Below, one piece after another: positions 48,960 through 58,201 of a stretch of 64,000 bases of DNA. Made by a program: the position numbers and the translations under genes. The DNA comes from DATFRY01 sp963764695 (lineage in GTDB: Bacteria > Myxococcota_A > Polyangia > Haliangiales > Haliangiaceae): positions 496,001 through 560,000 of the forward strand of contig CAVXTW010000002.1 in the NCBI GenBank assembly GCA_963764695.1. The letters are read 5' to 3'. The notes below the pieces were generated by a model, which was not told where the DNA came from, searched no databases, and saw only the letters and a program-made list of their open reading frames with translations. Numbering within the stretch: the stretch's first letter is position 1; each line of letters begins with the position of its first letter.

Positions 48960-49613
48960 TCACGGCGGTGGCGCCGGCTCGATGAGGAGCCGGCGCCCCG
49001 CGCGCTCGATGCGGACGCCGGGCACCAGCCCGTCGCCGATGTGACGGCGCAGACACGAGCGCGCCGTCGCCACGGTCCGGTAGTGGTGGCGCACCTGGCT
49101 GACCATGTCGGCGAACGAGCCGCCCGGGTTGGCCGCCACCCAGGCCTGCACCTCGAGGACGGTCGCCTTCCACGGCGACCAGAACTTCGCGCGCGCGTTG
49201 CCGGCCGGCGCGAACGTGCGCTGCTCCTCGGCGAGCTGTCGGCGCAGCCTCTCGCTCACGCGCGTGCGCTCGGCCGGTTCGACCAGCTCGCGCACACGGC
49301 GGCGCTTGCCGACCGCCAGCCAGCCGATGCCGTAGTCGGCAGCGACACGCGCGGCGAACTTGCTGCGCGAGCGTCCGGTCGCGGCCGAGACCCGGTGGGC
49401 GTGCCGCAGCCAGCCGTGCGCCTGCTCCAGCACGGCGAAGCCGATCGTCGTCTTGCACTCGATGGCCCAGATCTGGTCGCCGCGCACGGCCACCACGTCG
49501 CAGCGCCGGCCGCCGCGCGAGATCTCGACCTCCTGGTACACGGTCCAGCCGCGCGCGCCGACCCAGGCGACCACCGCCGCGGCGAGCTCCTGCTCCGACA
49601 TCTCTTCTGCCAT
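48960..49613 (-). CDS. PD-(D/E)XK nuclease-like protein
   Basis: 217 aa from ATG 49613; an ATG four codons later is an alternative. The nuclease core reads WTVYQEVEISRGGRRCDVVAVRGDQIWAIECKTTIGF: acidic Glu, Asp in RCDVVA, then E-C-K (ExK), the Mrr/very-short-patch-like restriction fold. The second half is helical, with a winged-helix-like segment GGSFADMVSQVRHHYRTVATARSCLRRHI. It could be a DNA repair or anti-foreign-DNA nuclease. There is no methylase or partner next to it; the orphan methylase is 16 kb away. Confidence 0.65.
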   Translation of the reverse strand: MAEEMSEQELAAAVVAWVGARGWTVYQEVEISRGGRRCDVVAVRGDQIWAIECKTTIGFAVLEQAHGWLRHAHRVSAATGRSRSKFAARVAADYGIGWLAVGKRRRVRELVEPAERTRVSERLRRQLAEEQRTFAPAGNARAKFWSPWKATVLEVQAWVAANPGGSFADMVSQVRHHYRTVATARSCLRRHIGDGLVPGVRIERAGRRLLIEPAPPP

Positions 49614-49680
49614 ACCGCGGAGCGGAGGCGAACGCGTCTTTTCGGCGGCCACCCCGTGGATCCCGCGGTTACCATGGGCC

Positions 49681-50058
49681 ATGCCGACCCGCGCGGCCGC
49701 CGCGCTCGAGCGCGTGCGCAAGGTGTGTCTCTCCTTCCCGGAGACCAGCGAGCGTCCCAGCCACGGCGCGCCGGCCTTCTTCATCCGGCGCACCCGCTCG
49801 TTCGTCATGTTCGTCGACAACCACCACGGCGACGGGCGGCTCGCGCTGTGGTGCGCCGCTCCGGCCGGTGCCCAGGCCATGCTCGTCGAGGCCAACCCGG
49901 ACGTCTACTTCGTCCCGCCCTACGTCGGGCCGAGCGGCTGGATCGGCGCACGCCTGGACCGCCGCGCGCCGTGGAGCGAGATCGCGGCGGTGATCGAGCA
50001 GGCCTACCGCACGCGCGCGCCGGTGACCATCCTGCGCCAGCTCGATCGCCAGGCCTGA
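49681..50058 (+). CDS. YjbR / MmcQ-family protein (DUF419)
   Basis: 125 aa, complete family length. Opening LERVRKVCLSFPETSERPSHGAPAFFIRRTRSFVMFVDNHH, then the body, and the tail WIGARLDRRAPWSEIAAVIEQAYRTRAP with the W-x-x-I-x-x-x-I-x-x-(A/S)-(Y/F) ending. Fold known (CyaY-like), biochemical function not. Single gene between unrelated ones. Confidence 0.85.
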   Translation: MPTRAAAALERVRKVCLSFPETSERPSHGAPAFFIRRTRSFVMFVDNHHGDGRLALWCAAPAGAQAMLVEANPDVYFVPPYVGPSGWIGARLDRRAPWSEIAAVIEQAYRTRAPVTILRQLDRQA

Positions 50059-50075
50059 TCGTCGGGCCTGATCGA

Positions 50076-50798
50076 TCAGACCAGCACGCCGCGCCGGCGC
50101 AGCGCCAGCTGGTGGCCGATGACGAAGCGGGCCACCTCGGAGCGCTGCTGCTCGGAGATGTCGCGGAAGTGAGCGCCCAGCCGGACGTTGCTGGTGCCGC
50201 GCACCTCCTCGATCCGCGAGATCTTCGCGCCGCAGGCGAGAGGGGGCGTGCGCGGCCCGCTGTCGCCGAGCATGGCGAGTGTGACCTCGAGCCTTCCCTC
50301 GGTGAGCGGCGCGGGCAGGACCGGCTCGCGCTCGCGGTTGACGATGATGCCGACGCCGCCCGAGCTGATGTCGAAGGTGTTGGCGGCCACCGTGACCAGC
50401 CGTTCCGGCACGTGCGCGTCGGGTCGCTCGAACGAGAAGATCACCGGCAGCACCGCCGACACGCGGAAGTACTGGCGGCGCGGGACGCGGCGGGTGCGCG
50501 CCGCCGTCGGTGCGACGAGCACGACGTGCGCGAACGGCTTGCGCTGCACGGTCAGCACCTCGGTCTCGGCCAGGACGAAGCTGTTGGGCAGCGACGCCTT
50601 GACGATGACGGTCTGGCCGGCGCCCAGCTCACCGGCCAGCTCGGCCGGCAGGTGCAGCGACAGCGAGGTCTCGTCCTCGCCGATGAGCAGGGTCGGATAC
50701 TCCATCATCCGCCCCCAGGCCGTCTGCACACCGATCCACAGCGACTCCGCGCCCGCGAGCAGACCTGTCACGCGCCCGAACCTCCCCTGTCCTTCCAT
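50076..50798 (-). CDS. PilZ-domain protein (cyclic-di-GMP binding)
   Basis: 240 aa. The YcgR-like N-terminal domain (LLIGEDETSLSLHLPAEL, VKASLPNS) is followed by PilZ: RRVPRRQYFRV (the R-x3-R motif) and FDISSGGVGI (the D/NxSxxG motif), then VRLGAHFRDISEQQRSEVARFVI. These residues bind cyclic-di-GMP. Flagellar or pilus output is the usual role, but no motility genes are adjacent. Convergent with YjbR. Confidence 0.9.
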   Translation of the reverse strand: MEGQGRFGRVTGLLAGAESLWIGVQTAWGRMMEYPTLLIGEDETSLSLHLPAELAGELGAGQTVIVKASLPNSFVLAETEVLTVQRKPFAHVVLVAPTAARTRRVPRRQYFRVSAVLPVIFSFERPDAHVPERLVTVAANTFDISSGGVGIIVNREREPVLPAPLTEGRLEVTLAMLGDSGPRTPPLACGAKISRIEEVRGTSNVRLGAHFRDISEQQRSEVARFVIGHQLALRRRGVLV

Positions 50799-50841
50799 CG
50801 TACTCGACCGGGGGGCCCACCGGGGGCGCGAATCGAGGGGG

Positions 50842-51729
50842 CTACTTGCGCTTCTCGGCCAGGATCTTGAGCCGCAGCTTGGCCTTGTCGGCCAGCGCGG
50901 GCTCCGGCTTCATCGCGACCACGCGCTTGCAGGTGGTCACGGCGGCGTCGAGCCGGCCCAGCGCTTCCTCGGCCAGGCACATGTTGAAGACGTAGCGGGC
51001 GTCGCGGTGCAGCCGGATGGCGGCCTGGAAGTGCAGCTTTGCTCCGGGCACGTCGGCGGTGCGGAACAGGCGCTTGCCCTCCTCGTTCTCGGCCTCGGCC
51101 TTGGCGACGACGTCGTTGGCCTGGTCGGCGACCAGCTCGACATCCCCCTCCACGCTCTCGGGCGGCGGCAGCTTGCGGCGCGCCGGCGCCCGGCGGGCCA
51201 CGCGCGGACCGGAGCAGCCGGAGCGGACCAGGATGTTGGCGATGCTGTCGGCCACCGCGTTGACCGCCTCCTCCTCGGGAGACTGGTTGTTGACGATGAG
51301 GCCGCCGGACTTGCCGCGGATGTCGGCCGCGCCGACCAGCTCCTCGTCGGCGCCGTCCGACAGCACCAGCTTGACGTCGACCGTGGCCTGGTTCTCGTTC
51401 TGGATGATGCCGCCGCCGCCGCCGCGGAAGCTGCGCTGCACGGTGACGTCGAGGAACAGGTCGGCCGGCATGTCGGGCGGCGCGTCGCTGCCGGCCTGCA
51501 CGTCGGTGAAGGCGCAGCGGCGGCGGATGCGATCGACCGCCTCCTGCTCGAGGACAAGCGACAGCCGCCCGGAGCGGCGCTCCGAGGCGCCGGTCGCGCG
51601 GACGACGAGACCGGTGTAGGCGTTGAGATTTGCGAGCGGCACGGTCCTCTGCACCGTCGCGGACGGGCGGCAGCCGGCCACCGAAACAGCGAGCCCGAGC
51701 CCCAGCCCGGCGGAGATCCACACGCGCAT
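50842..51729 (-). CDS. Lipoprotein, TPR-like C-terminus
   Basis: 295 aa from ATG 51729. Lipobox SVAGC. First part has beta-rich stretches (LVVRATGASERRSGRLSLVLEQEAVDRIRR, VDVKLVLSDGADEELVGAADIRGKSGG), then a helical TPR-like region (EEGKRLFRTADVPGAKLHFQAAIRLHRDARYVFNMCLAEEALGRLDAAVTTCKRVV). Two mature cysteines. A periplasmic or outer-membrane assembly factor is possible. Lies 123 bp upstream of the TolC-like stop. Confidence 0.65.
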   Translation of the reverse strand: MRVWISAGLGLGLAVSVAGCRPSATVQRTVPLANLNAYTGLVVRATGASERRSGRLSLVLEQEAVDRIRRRCAFTDVQAGSDAPPDMPADLFLDVTVQRSFRGGGGGIIQNENQATVDVKLVLSDGADEELVGAADIRGKSGGLIVNNQSPEEEAVNAVADSIANILVRSGCSGPRVARRAPARRKLPPPESVEGDVELVADQANDVVAKAEAENEEGKRLFRTADVPGAKLHFQAAIRLHRDARYVFNMCLAEEALGRLDAAVTTCKRVVAMKPEPALADKAKLRLKILAEKRK

Positions 51730-51852
51730 GACCCGATCAATACCCCGTTTCCGGCCGCCGGAGGCAGTCCAAAGTGGCGTGAGCAAACGGGTCGCTGGCG
51801 TGACCATATTCGCCCGCGGCGGGCCGGTGCCGGCCTGTTTCAGGCCATTGGT

Positions 51853-53274
51853 CTACTCGCGGCCCAGGGCCAGGTCGAGGGCGACCAGCGCCTTGCGCAG
51901 CGCGATGTGGGCGTCGATGACCCCGAAGCGGGCGCGGGTCAGATCCGTCTCGGCGTCGCCCAGCTCGGTGCTCGACGCGGAGCCGACCTCGAACAGGCGC
52001 TCCCGCACGCGGTGGCCCTCCTCGGCGGCGGCCAGCGTGCGGCCGCGGGTGCCGACCGACTGCTCCGCGGCGCGCACCTCCTGGGCCGCGCGCGTGACCT
52101 CGAGCACCACGCCGTCGACCAGCTCGCGCCGCTGATGGTCCACCTGGCGCCGGCGCGAGGCCAGCTCGCGCCGCTTCTCTCGCGCACGCGGGATGTCGTC
52201 GAGCGCCCAGCTGATGACCGCGCTCACGTCCCACACGGTGGCGAACTCGTCGGCCTGCGGGAAGGCGCGCGAGCTCGGGTTCTCGCGGGCCAGGTTGCCG
52301 ACCAGGTCGAGGCGGGGGAAGAGGCGGGCGCGCTCGAGCGCGGACCGGGCGACCAGCGCGTTGCCGTTCTCGCCCAGCGCGCGCAGCTCGGCCCGGCCGG
52401 CCATCGCCTGCGCGATCAGGCGATCGGTCGCGGCGGCGCTCGCATCGCCTGCGCCGGGCAGCGGGGCCAGCACGTCCTCGCCGATGGCCAGTGGCGAGGC
52501 GCCGCTGTCGCCCATCAGCACGCGCAGGCGGCGCTCGGCCAGGCTGGCGTCGAGCCGCGCGCGCGTGACCAGGTCCTCGCCCTCGCCGACGCGCGATTCG
52601 GCGGCGAGCAGATCGGCGCGCGTGGCGCTGGCCGCCGCGACGCGCTTCTCGGCCAGCCGGCGGTGCTCGATCGCCTGGGCCAGCGCGCGCCCGGCCACCA
52701 GGGTGCCGAGCCGGGCCCGCGCCCAGTCGTAGTAGGCCAGTCGCGCCTCGGCGGCGGCCTGCCGCTTCTCGGCCACGCTCATCCATTCGGCTGCGCGCTC
52801 CGAGTGGCGGCGCGCCGCCACCGCGTGGCCGAGGCGCAGCACGTAGTCGCTGAGCGGCACCGACACCTGGCCGCCGAACGACCACTGGTCCTCGAGCGCG
52901 CCGGGAAACGTCACCGACGGCGCCATCGGGATGGGCAGCTCGATCACGGTCTCCGGCGTGGACGACAGCCGGGTGTAGCGGCCGGTCAGCTGTGCGCGCG
53001 GCAGGAACTCGAGCCGCGTGCCGCGCAGCTCGCTCGACGCGATGGCCACGTCCTCGCGCCGCGCCGCCAGCGACGGTGATCGGCGCAGCGCGGCGGCCGA
53101 GACCTGTGGCGCGGTCAGCCCGCCGGCCACGCCGACCTGGGCCGCGAAGGCGCGCTGCAGCTCGGCCGCCGCGTCGGCATCGGCTTCGCTCGGCGCCGGC
53201 TGGGCCGCGGCCGGTGCCGCCCAGGCTGCGATGGCCAGGGCGGCGAGCATGCTCGCGCGCGTCATGCGCGTCAT
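51853..53274 (-). CDS. TolC-like outer-membrane factor of an RND efflux operon
   Basis: 473 aa. Start ATG 53274 overlaps the RND stop (ATGA). Signal peptide ending APAAAQ, then two repeated halves of long helices: AEARLAYYDWARARLGTLVAGRALAQAIEHRRLAEKRVAAASATRADLLAAESRVGEGE and VDGVVLEVTRAAQEVRAAEQSVGTRGRTLAAAEEGHRVRERLFEVGSASSTELGDAETDLTRARFG. This is the TolC alpha-barrel. It forms the exit duct for the pump encoded at 53271-56321 with the adaptor at 56318. Last gene of the operon. Confidence 0.92.
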   Translation of the reverse strand: MTRMTRASMLAALAIAAWAAPAAAQPAPSEADADAAAELQRAFAAQVGVAGGLTAPQVSAAALRRSPSLAARREDVAIASSELRGTRLEFLPRAQLTGRYTRLSSTPETVIELPIPMAPSVTFPGALEDQWSFGGQVSVPLSDYVLRLGHAVAARRHSERAAEWMSVAEKRQAAAEARLAYYDWARARLGTLVAGRALAQAIEHRRLAEKRVAAASATRADLLAAESRVGEGEDLVTRARLDASLAERRLRVLMGDSGASPLAIGEDVLAPLPGAGDASAAATDRLIAQAMAGRAELRALGENGNALVARSALERARLFPRLDLVGNLARENPSSRAFPQADEFATVWDVSAVISWALDDIPRAREKRRELASRRRQVDHQRRELVDGVVLEVTRAAQEVRAAEQSVGTRGRTLAAAEEGHRVRERLFEVGSASSTELGDAETDLTRARFGVIDAHIALRKALVALDLALGRE

Positions 53275-56200
53275 ACGACCTCCGTGACCCGCGCCCGCGG
53301 CGCCAGCAGCTTGTAGAGCACGGGGGTGACCAGGCGCGACAGCAAGGTGGACGTGATGAGGCCGCCGATGATGACCCAGGCCAGCGGCGAGTACAGCGCC
53401 GACCCGCTCAGCGCCAGCGGTAGCAGGCCGCCGACGGCGGTCATCGTGGTCAGCACGATGGGCAGGAAGCGCACCTCGCCCGCCTTCTGGATGGCGTCGT
53501 CGAGCGGCTCGCCGGCGTCGCGCAGCTGGTTGGTGAAGTCGACCAGCAGGATCGAGTTCTTGATCTCGATGCCGACCAGGGCGACGAAGCCGACCATGGC
53601 GGTGAACGACAGCGTGTTGCCGGTCAGAAACAGCGCCAGCAGCCCGCCGATGACGCCGAGCGGGATCACCGACGCGACCACCACGGTGCCGCGGAAGCTG
53701 CCGAACTCGAGCACCAGGATGGCGAAGATGATGAAGACGGCGACAAGCACCGCGGCGCCGAGCCCCCCGAAGCTGTCCTCGCGGCTCTCGATCTCGCCGG
53801 CCGCCTGGCTGGTGTAGCCGCGCGGCAGCTCGATCTCGCCGAGGCGGGACAGCACCTCGCGTGTGACCCGGTCGGTGTTGAAGCCGCTCTTGACGTGGGC
53901 GGTGACCGTGACCGCGCGCTGGCGATCGTGATGCTGGATCGACGTCGGCGACGCGGTCAGCTCGAGCGACGCCACCTGGGCCAGCGGCAGCTCCTTTCCG
54001 GTCACCGTCGGCACGGTCAGGAGATCGAAGGCGTGCGGGTCGTTGCGGTTCACGCCGCGCAGCTCGACCACGATGTCGTACTCCTCGCCGCCGGTGTCGC
54101 GCAGGGTGCCGGCGGTGAGGCCGGCCAGACCGAGCCGCACCATCTGGGCCACGCGCGCGGTCGGCACCCCGTGCAGGCCGGCCTTGTCGCGGTCGACATC
54201 GACAAGCAGATCGGTGCGCCGCACGGCCAGCGGGTCGACAACGTAGCGGGTCCCGGGCGTGGCCTTCATCAGATCCGCCACCTGGCCCGACAGGCGGCGC
54301 AGGGTGTCGAGGTCGTCGCCGACGATGCGGATGGCGATCGGCGCGTCGATGGCGGGGCCGTTCTCGAACTCGACCACGCGGATCTCGGCGCCCGGCCAGC
54401 GGTCGAGCTGGTCGCGCAGCCGGTCGATGAATGCCGGCGAGGTGCGCGGATCGTACTCGTCGAGCTGGACGAACACCTCGGCCACGCTGGTCCGCTCCGG
54501 CGCCGGCACGAAGTTGTAATAGACCTGCGGGTTGCCCTTGCCGATGCTGGCCATGGTCCACTCCACCTCCGGGTGCGCGTCGAGCACCTTCTCGACGTGG
54601 CGCACGGCGGCGTCGGTGTGGGCCAGAGACGATCCGTCCGGCGTCTCGACCGAGACCATGAACTGGCGCAGCCCCGCCTTGGGAAACAGGCTGAAGCCGA
54701 TCGACGGCACCAGGGCCACGCTGCCGGCCAGCAGCAGGCCGCCGGCGACCAGCGTGGTGCGCGGATGGCCCAGCGACCAGTGCAGGACCGGCCGGTACGA
54801 CAGCTCGATGGCGCGCTTGAAGCCGCGCAGGACCAGGTTGCCGCGCTCGTCCTCGTCGCGCGCCAGCACCGAGCTGGCCAGGAACGGCACGATGGTCAGC
54901 GACACGAGCAGCGAGGCCAGGATGGTCAGGATGACCGCGACCGGCAGGCTGCGGATGAAGTCGCCCGCGGTCCCGGGCAGGAACAGGAGCGGCACGAACG
55001 CGAACACCAGCGCCGCGGTGCAGCCGAGCACGGCCACCGCGATCTGGCGGGTGGCGCGGATGGCTGCCTCGCGGCGGCTCGCCCCCTCGCGCAGGTGGCG
55101 CGTGATGTTCTCGACCACGACGATGGAGTCGTCGACGAGCAGGCCCAGCGCGATGACGAAGCCGACGATGCTGAGCTGGTTCATGCCGAAGCCGGCCAGG
55201 TGCAGGAGCGCCAGGCCGATCGCCAGCGACAGCGGGATCGACACCATGACGATGAGCGATGCGCGCATGCCGAGCGGGATGAGCGTGATCAGCACCAGCA
55301 GGATCGCGATCGCGAAGTCGCGGTACAGGTGATCGAGCCGGTGGGCGACGTTGCCGGACTGATCGAAGCCGCGCTCGAGGACGATGCCGGGCGGCAGCTC
55401 GGCGGCGAAGGCGTCGGCCACGGCGCGGATGCGGCCGGCCACGTCGAAGACGTTCTCACCCTCCTTCTGGGTGACCGTGACGAACACGGCCGGGACGCCG
55501 TTGTAGCGGGCGTGGTTGTCCTTCGCCTCGTAGTCCCAGTCCACGTCGGCCACGTCGCGCAGGTGGACCACGCTCTGGCCGTCGCCGCCGACCACCGTGT
55601 CGCGCACCTGGGCGATGGAGCGGTACGGACCGCTCGACTTGACGTTGAGCTTCTTGCCGCCGACGTCGACGCTGCCGCCGGGCAGGTTGGTGTTGTCGCT
55701 GGCGACCGACTGGAGCACCTGATCGAGCGGGATGCCGAGCTGGCCCAGCTTGCCCAGGTCGAGCGCGATGCGGACCTGCTCGTCCGGCGCGCCCCAGGTC
55801 TCGGACCGCTTCACCCCGGCGGCCGCCTCGACGCGCTCCTCGAGCCTTTCGGCCAGCGCCTGCAGCTGGCGGTACGGCGCGGTGCGCGAGGTCAGCGCCA
55901 TCTGCGCGACGCTGACGTTGGTGGTCGAGTAGCGGCGCACGTCCAGGCTGTGCAGGTCGTCCGGCATGTCGTCGCGCGCCTCGGCCACCTGGCGCAGCAC
56001 CGCCTGGTGCTTGTCCTCGGCGTCGACGTCGGCGTCGAACTCGACCAGGATGACCGCCACGCTGTCGAAGATGCGGGTCTTGATGTCCTTGATGTCGTCC
56101 AGCTCGTTGATCTCGTCCTCGACCGGGTCGACCACCAGCTGCTCGAGGTCGGTCGGCGTCGCGCCGGGATAGATCGCGATGACCTGGAACACCGCGATCG

Positions 56201-56321
56201 GGAACTGCGGGTCCTCCGAGCGCGGGATGGTGCGGAACGAGTAGATCCCCAGCGCCATGGCCATGGCGAAGATGACCAGGGTGAACTGGGGCCGGCGCAC
56301 GGCGAGCTCGGCGAGCTTCAC
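53271..56321 (-). CDS. RND-family efflux pump (HAE1-like)
   Basis: 1016 aa, full length. Opening MKLAELAVRRPQFTLVIF, TM helices, and two periplasmic loops. The essential proton-relay acids are in TM4: LLVDDSIVVVENI. Porter region: FDADVDAEDKHQAVLRQVAEARDDM, VNPRNDP-type interior and TPDGSSLAHTDAAVRHVEKVL. The dimer half is repeated after about residue 500. It exports drugs or lipids through the TolC-like channel, driven by protons. Overlaps both neighbours by 4 bp (start with MFP stop, stop with TolC start), so one translationally coupled operon. Confidence 0.95.
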   Translation of the reverse strand: MKLAELAVRRPQFTLVIFAMAMALGIYSFRTIPRSEDPQFPIAVFQVIAIYPGATPTDLEQLVVDPVEDEINELDDIKDIKTRIFDSVAVILVEFDADVDAEDKHQAVLRQVAEARDDMPDDLHSLDVRRYSTTNVSVAQMALTSRTAPYRQLQALAERLEERVEAAAGVKRSETWGAPDEQVRIALDLGKLGQLGIPLDQVLQSVASDNTNLPGGSVDVGGKKLNVKSSGPYRSIAQVRDTVVGGDGQSVVHLRDVADVDWDYEAKDNHARYNGVPAVFVTVTQKEGENVFDVAGRIRAVADAFAAELPPGIVLERGFDQSGNVAHRLDHLYRDFAIAILLVLITLIPLGMRASLIVMVSIPLSLAIGLALLHLAGFGMNQLSIVGFVIALGLLVDDSIVVVENITRHLREGASRREAAIRATRQIAVAVLGCTAALVFAFVPLLFLPGTAGDFIRSLPVAVILTILASLLVSLTIVPFLASSVLARDEDERGNLVLRGFKRAIELSYRPVLHWSLGHPRTTLVAGGLLLAGSVALVPSIGFSLFPKAGLRQFMVSVETPDGSSLAHTDAAVRHVEKVLDAHPEVEWTMASIGKGNPQVYYNFVPAPERTSVAEVFVQLDEYDPRTSPAFIDRLRDQLDRWPGAEIRVVEFENGPAIDAPIAIRIVGDDLDTLRRLSGQVADLMKATPGTRYVVDPLAVRRTDLLVDVDRDKAGLHGVPTARVAQMVRLGLAGLTAGTLRDTGGEEYDIVVELRGVNRNDPHAFDLLTVPTVTGKELPLAQVASLELTASPTSIQHHDRQRAVTVTAHVKSGFNTDRVTREVLSRLGEIELPRGYTSQAAGEIESREDSFGGLGAAVLVAVFIIFAILVLEFGSFRGTVVVASVIPLGVIGGLLALFLTGNTLSFTAMVGFVALVGIEIKNSILLVDFTNQLRDAGEPLDDAIQKAGEVRFLPIVLTTMTAVGGLLPLALSGSALYSPLAWVIIGGLITSTLLSRLVTPVLYKLLAPRARVTEVV

Positions 56322-57385
56322 GGCGTCACCGCGATGGCGCTGTGCTCGTCCAGGTAGGCGGCGCCCTCGCTCACCACCTGGGCCACCCCGTCGAGGCCGC
56401 CGGCGATGGCGACGCGATCGCCGGCCAGGAACGCGATGTCGACCGAGCGCGGCGAGACGCGCCTGCGGTCGGCGGCCACCGCGAACACGCGGCCGCGCGC
56501 ACCGTCGGCGTCGACGAGCGCGGACAGCGGCACGGTGGTGACCGGCTCGGCGGCGCGCGGCGTGACGACGACGCGAGCGACCACGCCGGATGCCAGCGAT
56601 GCGGCGGCGGCGCCGTCGATGCGCACGGTCACCTCGAAGGCGCCGGTGGTGGTCGTGGCGGCCGGCGCGATCTCGTCGACCGCGCCCTTGAGGGTCTGGC
56701 CGGGCAGCGCGTCCAGGCGGAGGGTGGCCGCGTCGCCGACGGCGAGGCGGACCACGTCGCGATCGGCCACGCCGATGCGCACCACCCGGGCCGCGCCGAC
56801 ACGGGCATCACCGGCGCCGACCATCAGGATCGGGGTGCCGGGCCCGACCACCTCGCCGGTCTCGACGAGGCGGGCGAGCACCACGCCGTCGCCGGGCGCG
56901 CGGATCTCGGAGAAGCGGCGGTTGAAGCGCGCCGCGTCGGCGTTGGCGCGGGCGACCTCGGCGGCGGTGGTCGCGTTCTCCAGCACCTCGCCGGGCACGG
57001 CGTCCTCGCGGCGCAGGGCGCGGGCGCGCTCGAGATCGCGCTCGGCCTTGACCCGGGCGCTCTCGGCCGAGCTCAGCTGCGCGTCGATCTCGCGCGGGTC
57101 GAGGCGGGCCAGCACCTGGCCGCGGCGCACGCGGGCGCCGTCGTCGACCAGGATGCGGGCGACCACGCCGCCGACCTTGAAGGCGAGGCGCGTCTCGGCG
57201 GCGTAGCCGACCCGACCCGATGCGTGGACCGGCCTGGCGAGCTGCTCGCGCAGGACCGGCGCGATGCGCACCGGGACTTCTGCCACCGCGGGCGGGCTCG
57301 CTGCCGGTGCGTCGGGCACCGTGCAGGCGGCGAGCGCGGCGGCCACAACCAGCGGGAAAGAGAGAGAATTGAACGGTCGATCCAT
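56318..57385 (-). CDS. Membrane fusion protein (RND adaptor)
   Basis: 355 aa. Lipoprotein signal (LVVAAALAAC), then the barrel-sandwich: GRVGYAAETRLAFKVGGVVARILVDDGARVRRGQVLARLDPREIDAQL, a helical hairpin (SSAESARVKAERDLERARALRREDAVPGEVLENATT), then the lipoyl return RFSEIRAPGDGVVLARLVETGEVVGPGTPIL and the beta-barrel. It bridges the inner-membrane pump and the outer-membrane channel. First gene of the three-gene efflux operon; its promoter contains the TetR operator at 57404. Confidence 0.93.
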   Translation of the reverse strand: MDRPFNSLSFPLVVAAALAACTVPDAPAASPPAVAEVPVRIAPVLREQLARPVHASGRVGYAAETRLAFKVGGVVARILVDDGARVRRGQVLARLDPREIDAQLSSAESARVKAERDLERARALRREDAVPGEVLENATTAAEVARANADAARFNRRFSEIRAPGDGVVLARLVETGEVVGPGTPILMVGAGDARVGAARVVRIGVADRDVVRLAVGDAATLRLDALPGQTLKGAVDEIAPAATTTTGAFEVTVRIDGAAAASLASGVVARVVVTPRAAEPVTTVPLSALVDADGARGRVFAVAADRRRVSPRSVDIAFLAGDRVAIAGGLDGVAQVVSEGAAYLDEHSAIAVTP

Positions 57386-57403
57386 TGTTTACCCTGTTCC
57401 GGT

Positions 57404-57420
57404 GTTAAACGTTGTTTAAC
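57404..57420. promoter_or_regulatory. TetR operator upstream of the efflux operon
   Basis: GTTAAACGTTGTTTAAC, a palindrome with a 3-bp centre. The core TTAAACGTTGTTTAA is identical to the copy at 58168 beside the TetR gene. It lies 19 bp before the MFP start, so bound TetR would block transcription or initiation. Confidence 0.75.
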
Positions 57421-57474
57421 CGTTGAGCCAAAAAAAGGGCCGCGGGCGCAGGGCGGCCTCCAAGGGGTCCCGGA

Positions 57475-58147
57475 TCAGCGCCGGGCCGGTCTCGATCCCT
57501 TCAACACCGGCGCAGGGCTCGCCGCGCCGGGCGCCGGCGCCAGCAGCTGCTGCAGCAGGACCTGGGTCGCCTGGTGCACCACGCGGTCGCGGTCCTCCTC
57601 CGGGATGATGCGGCAGCGGTTGCGGATGACCAGCGACACGATGCCGTGCACGGCCGACCAGGCGGCGAAGGCAGCCACCTCCGCATCGTCGGTGGCGGGC
57701 AGGCGGCCGGCCTCGATGATCTCGCGCATGGTGTCGCGCACGACGTGGTAGGCGCGCTCGCCGCAGTGCCAGTTGTCCGCCTCCTCGATCGAGCGGCCGG
57801 TCTGGCTGGCGATGAACATGAGGTCGTAGGTCTGCGGGTTGGCCAGGGCGAACTCGATGTAGATCTCACCCAGGCGGCGCAGGCGCTCCACCGGATCGGC
57901 GATCGACAAGCGCCGGCGCCTGCATGGCGAACAGCTGATCGAAGCCGCGCTGGTGCAGCGCGAACAGGATCTCGTCCTTGTCCTTGAAGTAGGAGTAGAG
58001 CGCGCCGGGCGTGTACTCGATCGCCTGGGCGATGCGGCGCATGGTGGTCTTCTCGAACGACTCGTCGAGGAACAGCTTCATCGCGGCGGCCAGGATGGCC
58101 TCGCGCATCTCGTTCCGGTCTCGCTCGCGTCGCTCTGCGGTGCCCAT
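57475..58147 (-). pseudogene. TetR regulator of the efflux operon, frameshifted near 57908
   Basis: N-terminal HTH intact from ATG 58147: REAILAAAMKLFLDESFEKTTMRRIAQAIEYTPGALYSYFKDKDEILFALHQRGFDQLFAMQAPAL. The frame then breaks. The +1 frame continues as SIADPVERLRRLGEIYIEFALANPQTYDLMFIASQTGRSIEEADN and so on to the stop at 57475. One extra base near 57907-57911 explains it. Repaired length about 223 aa. If the mutation is real, repression of the pump would be lost and it would be expressed constitutively. Confidence 0.75.
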
Positions 58148-58167
58148 GTCCAGATCGCCGTTCAGGG

Positions 58168-58184
58168 ATTAAACGTTGTTTAAT
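58168..58184. promoter_or_regulatory. TetR operator upstream of its own gene
   Basis: ATTAAACGTTGTTTAAT, the same palindrome as at 57404 with only the outermost pair changed. It lies 21 bp before the TetR start, implying autoregulation. The two copies flank the TetR gene. Confidence 0.75.
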
Positions 58185-58201
58185 CGATTGCCCGGACCGC
58201 G

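Noticed and set aside
53895..56357. Long plus-strand frame opposite the RND pump
   Set aside because: Antisense shadow; His/Arg/Gly-rich nonsense against a complete RND protein on the other strand.
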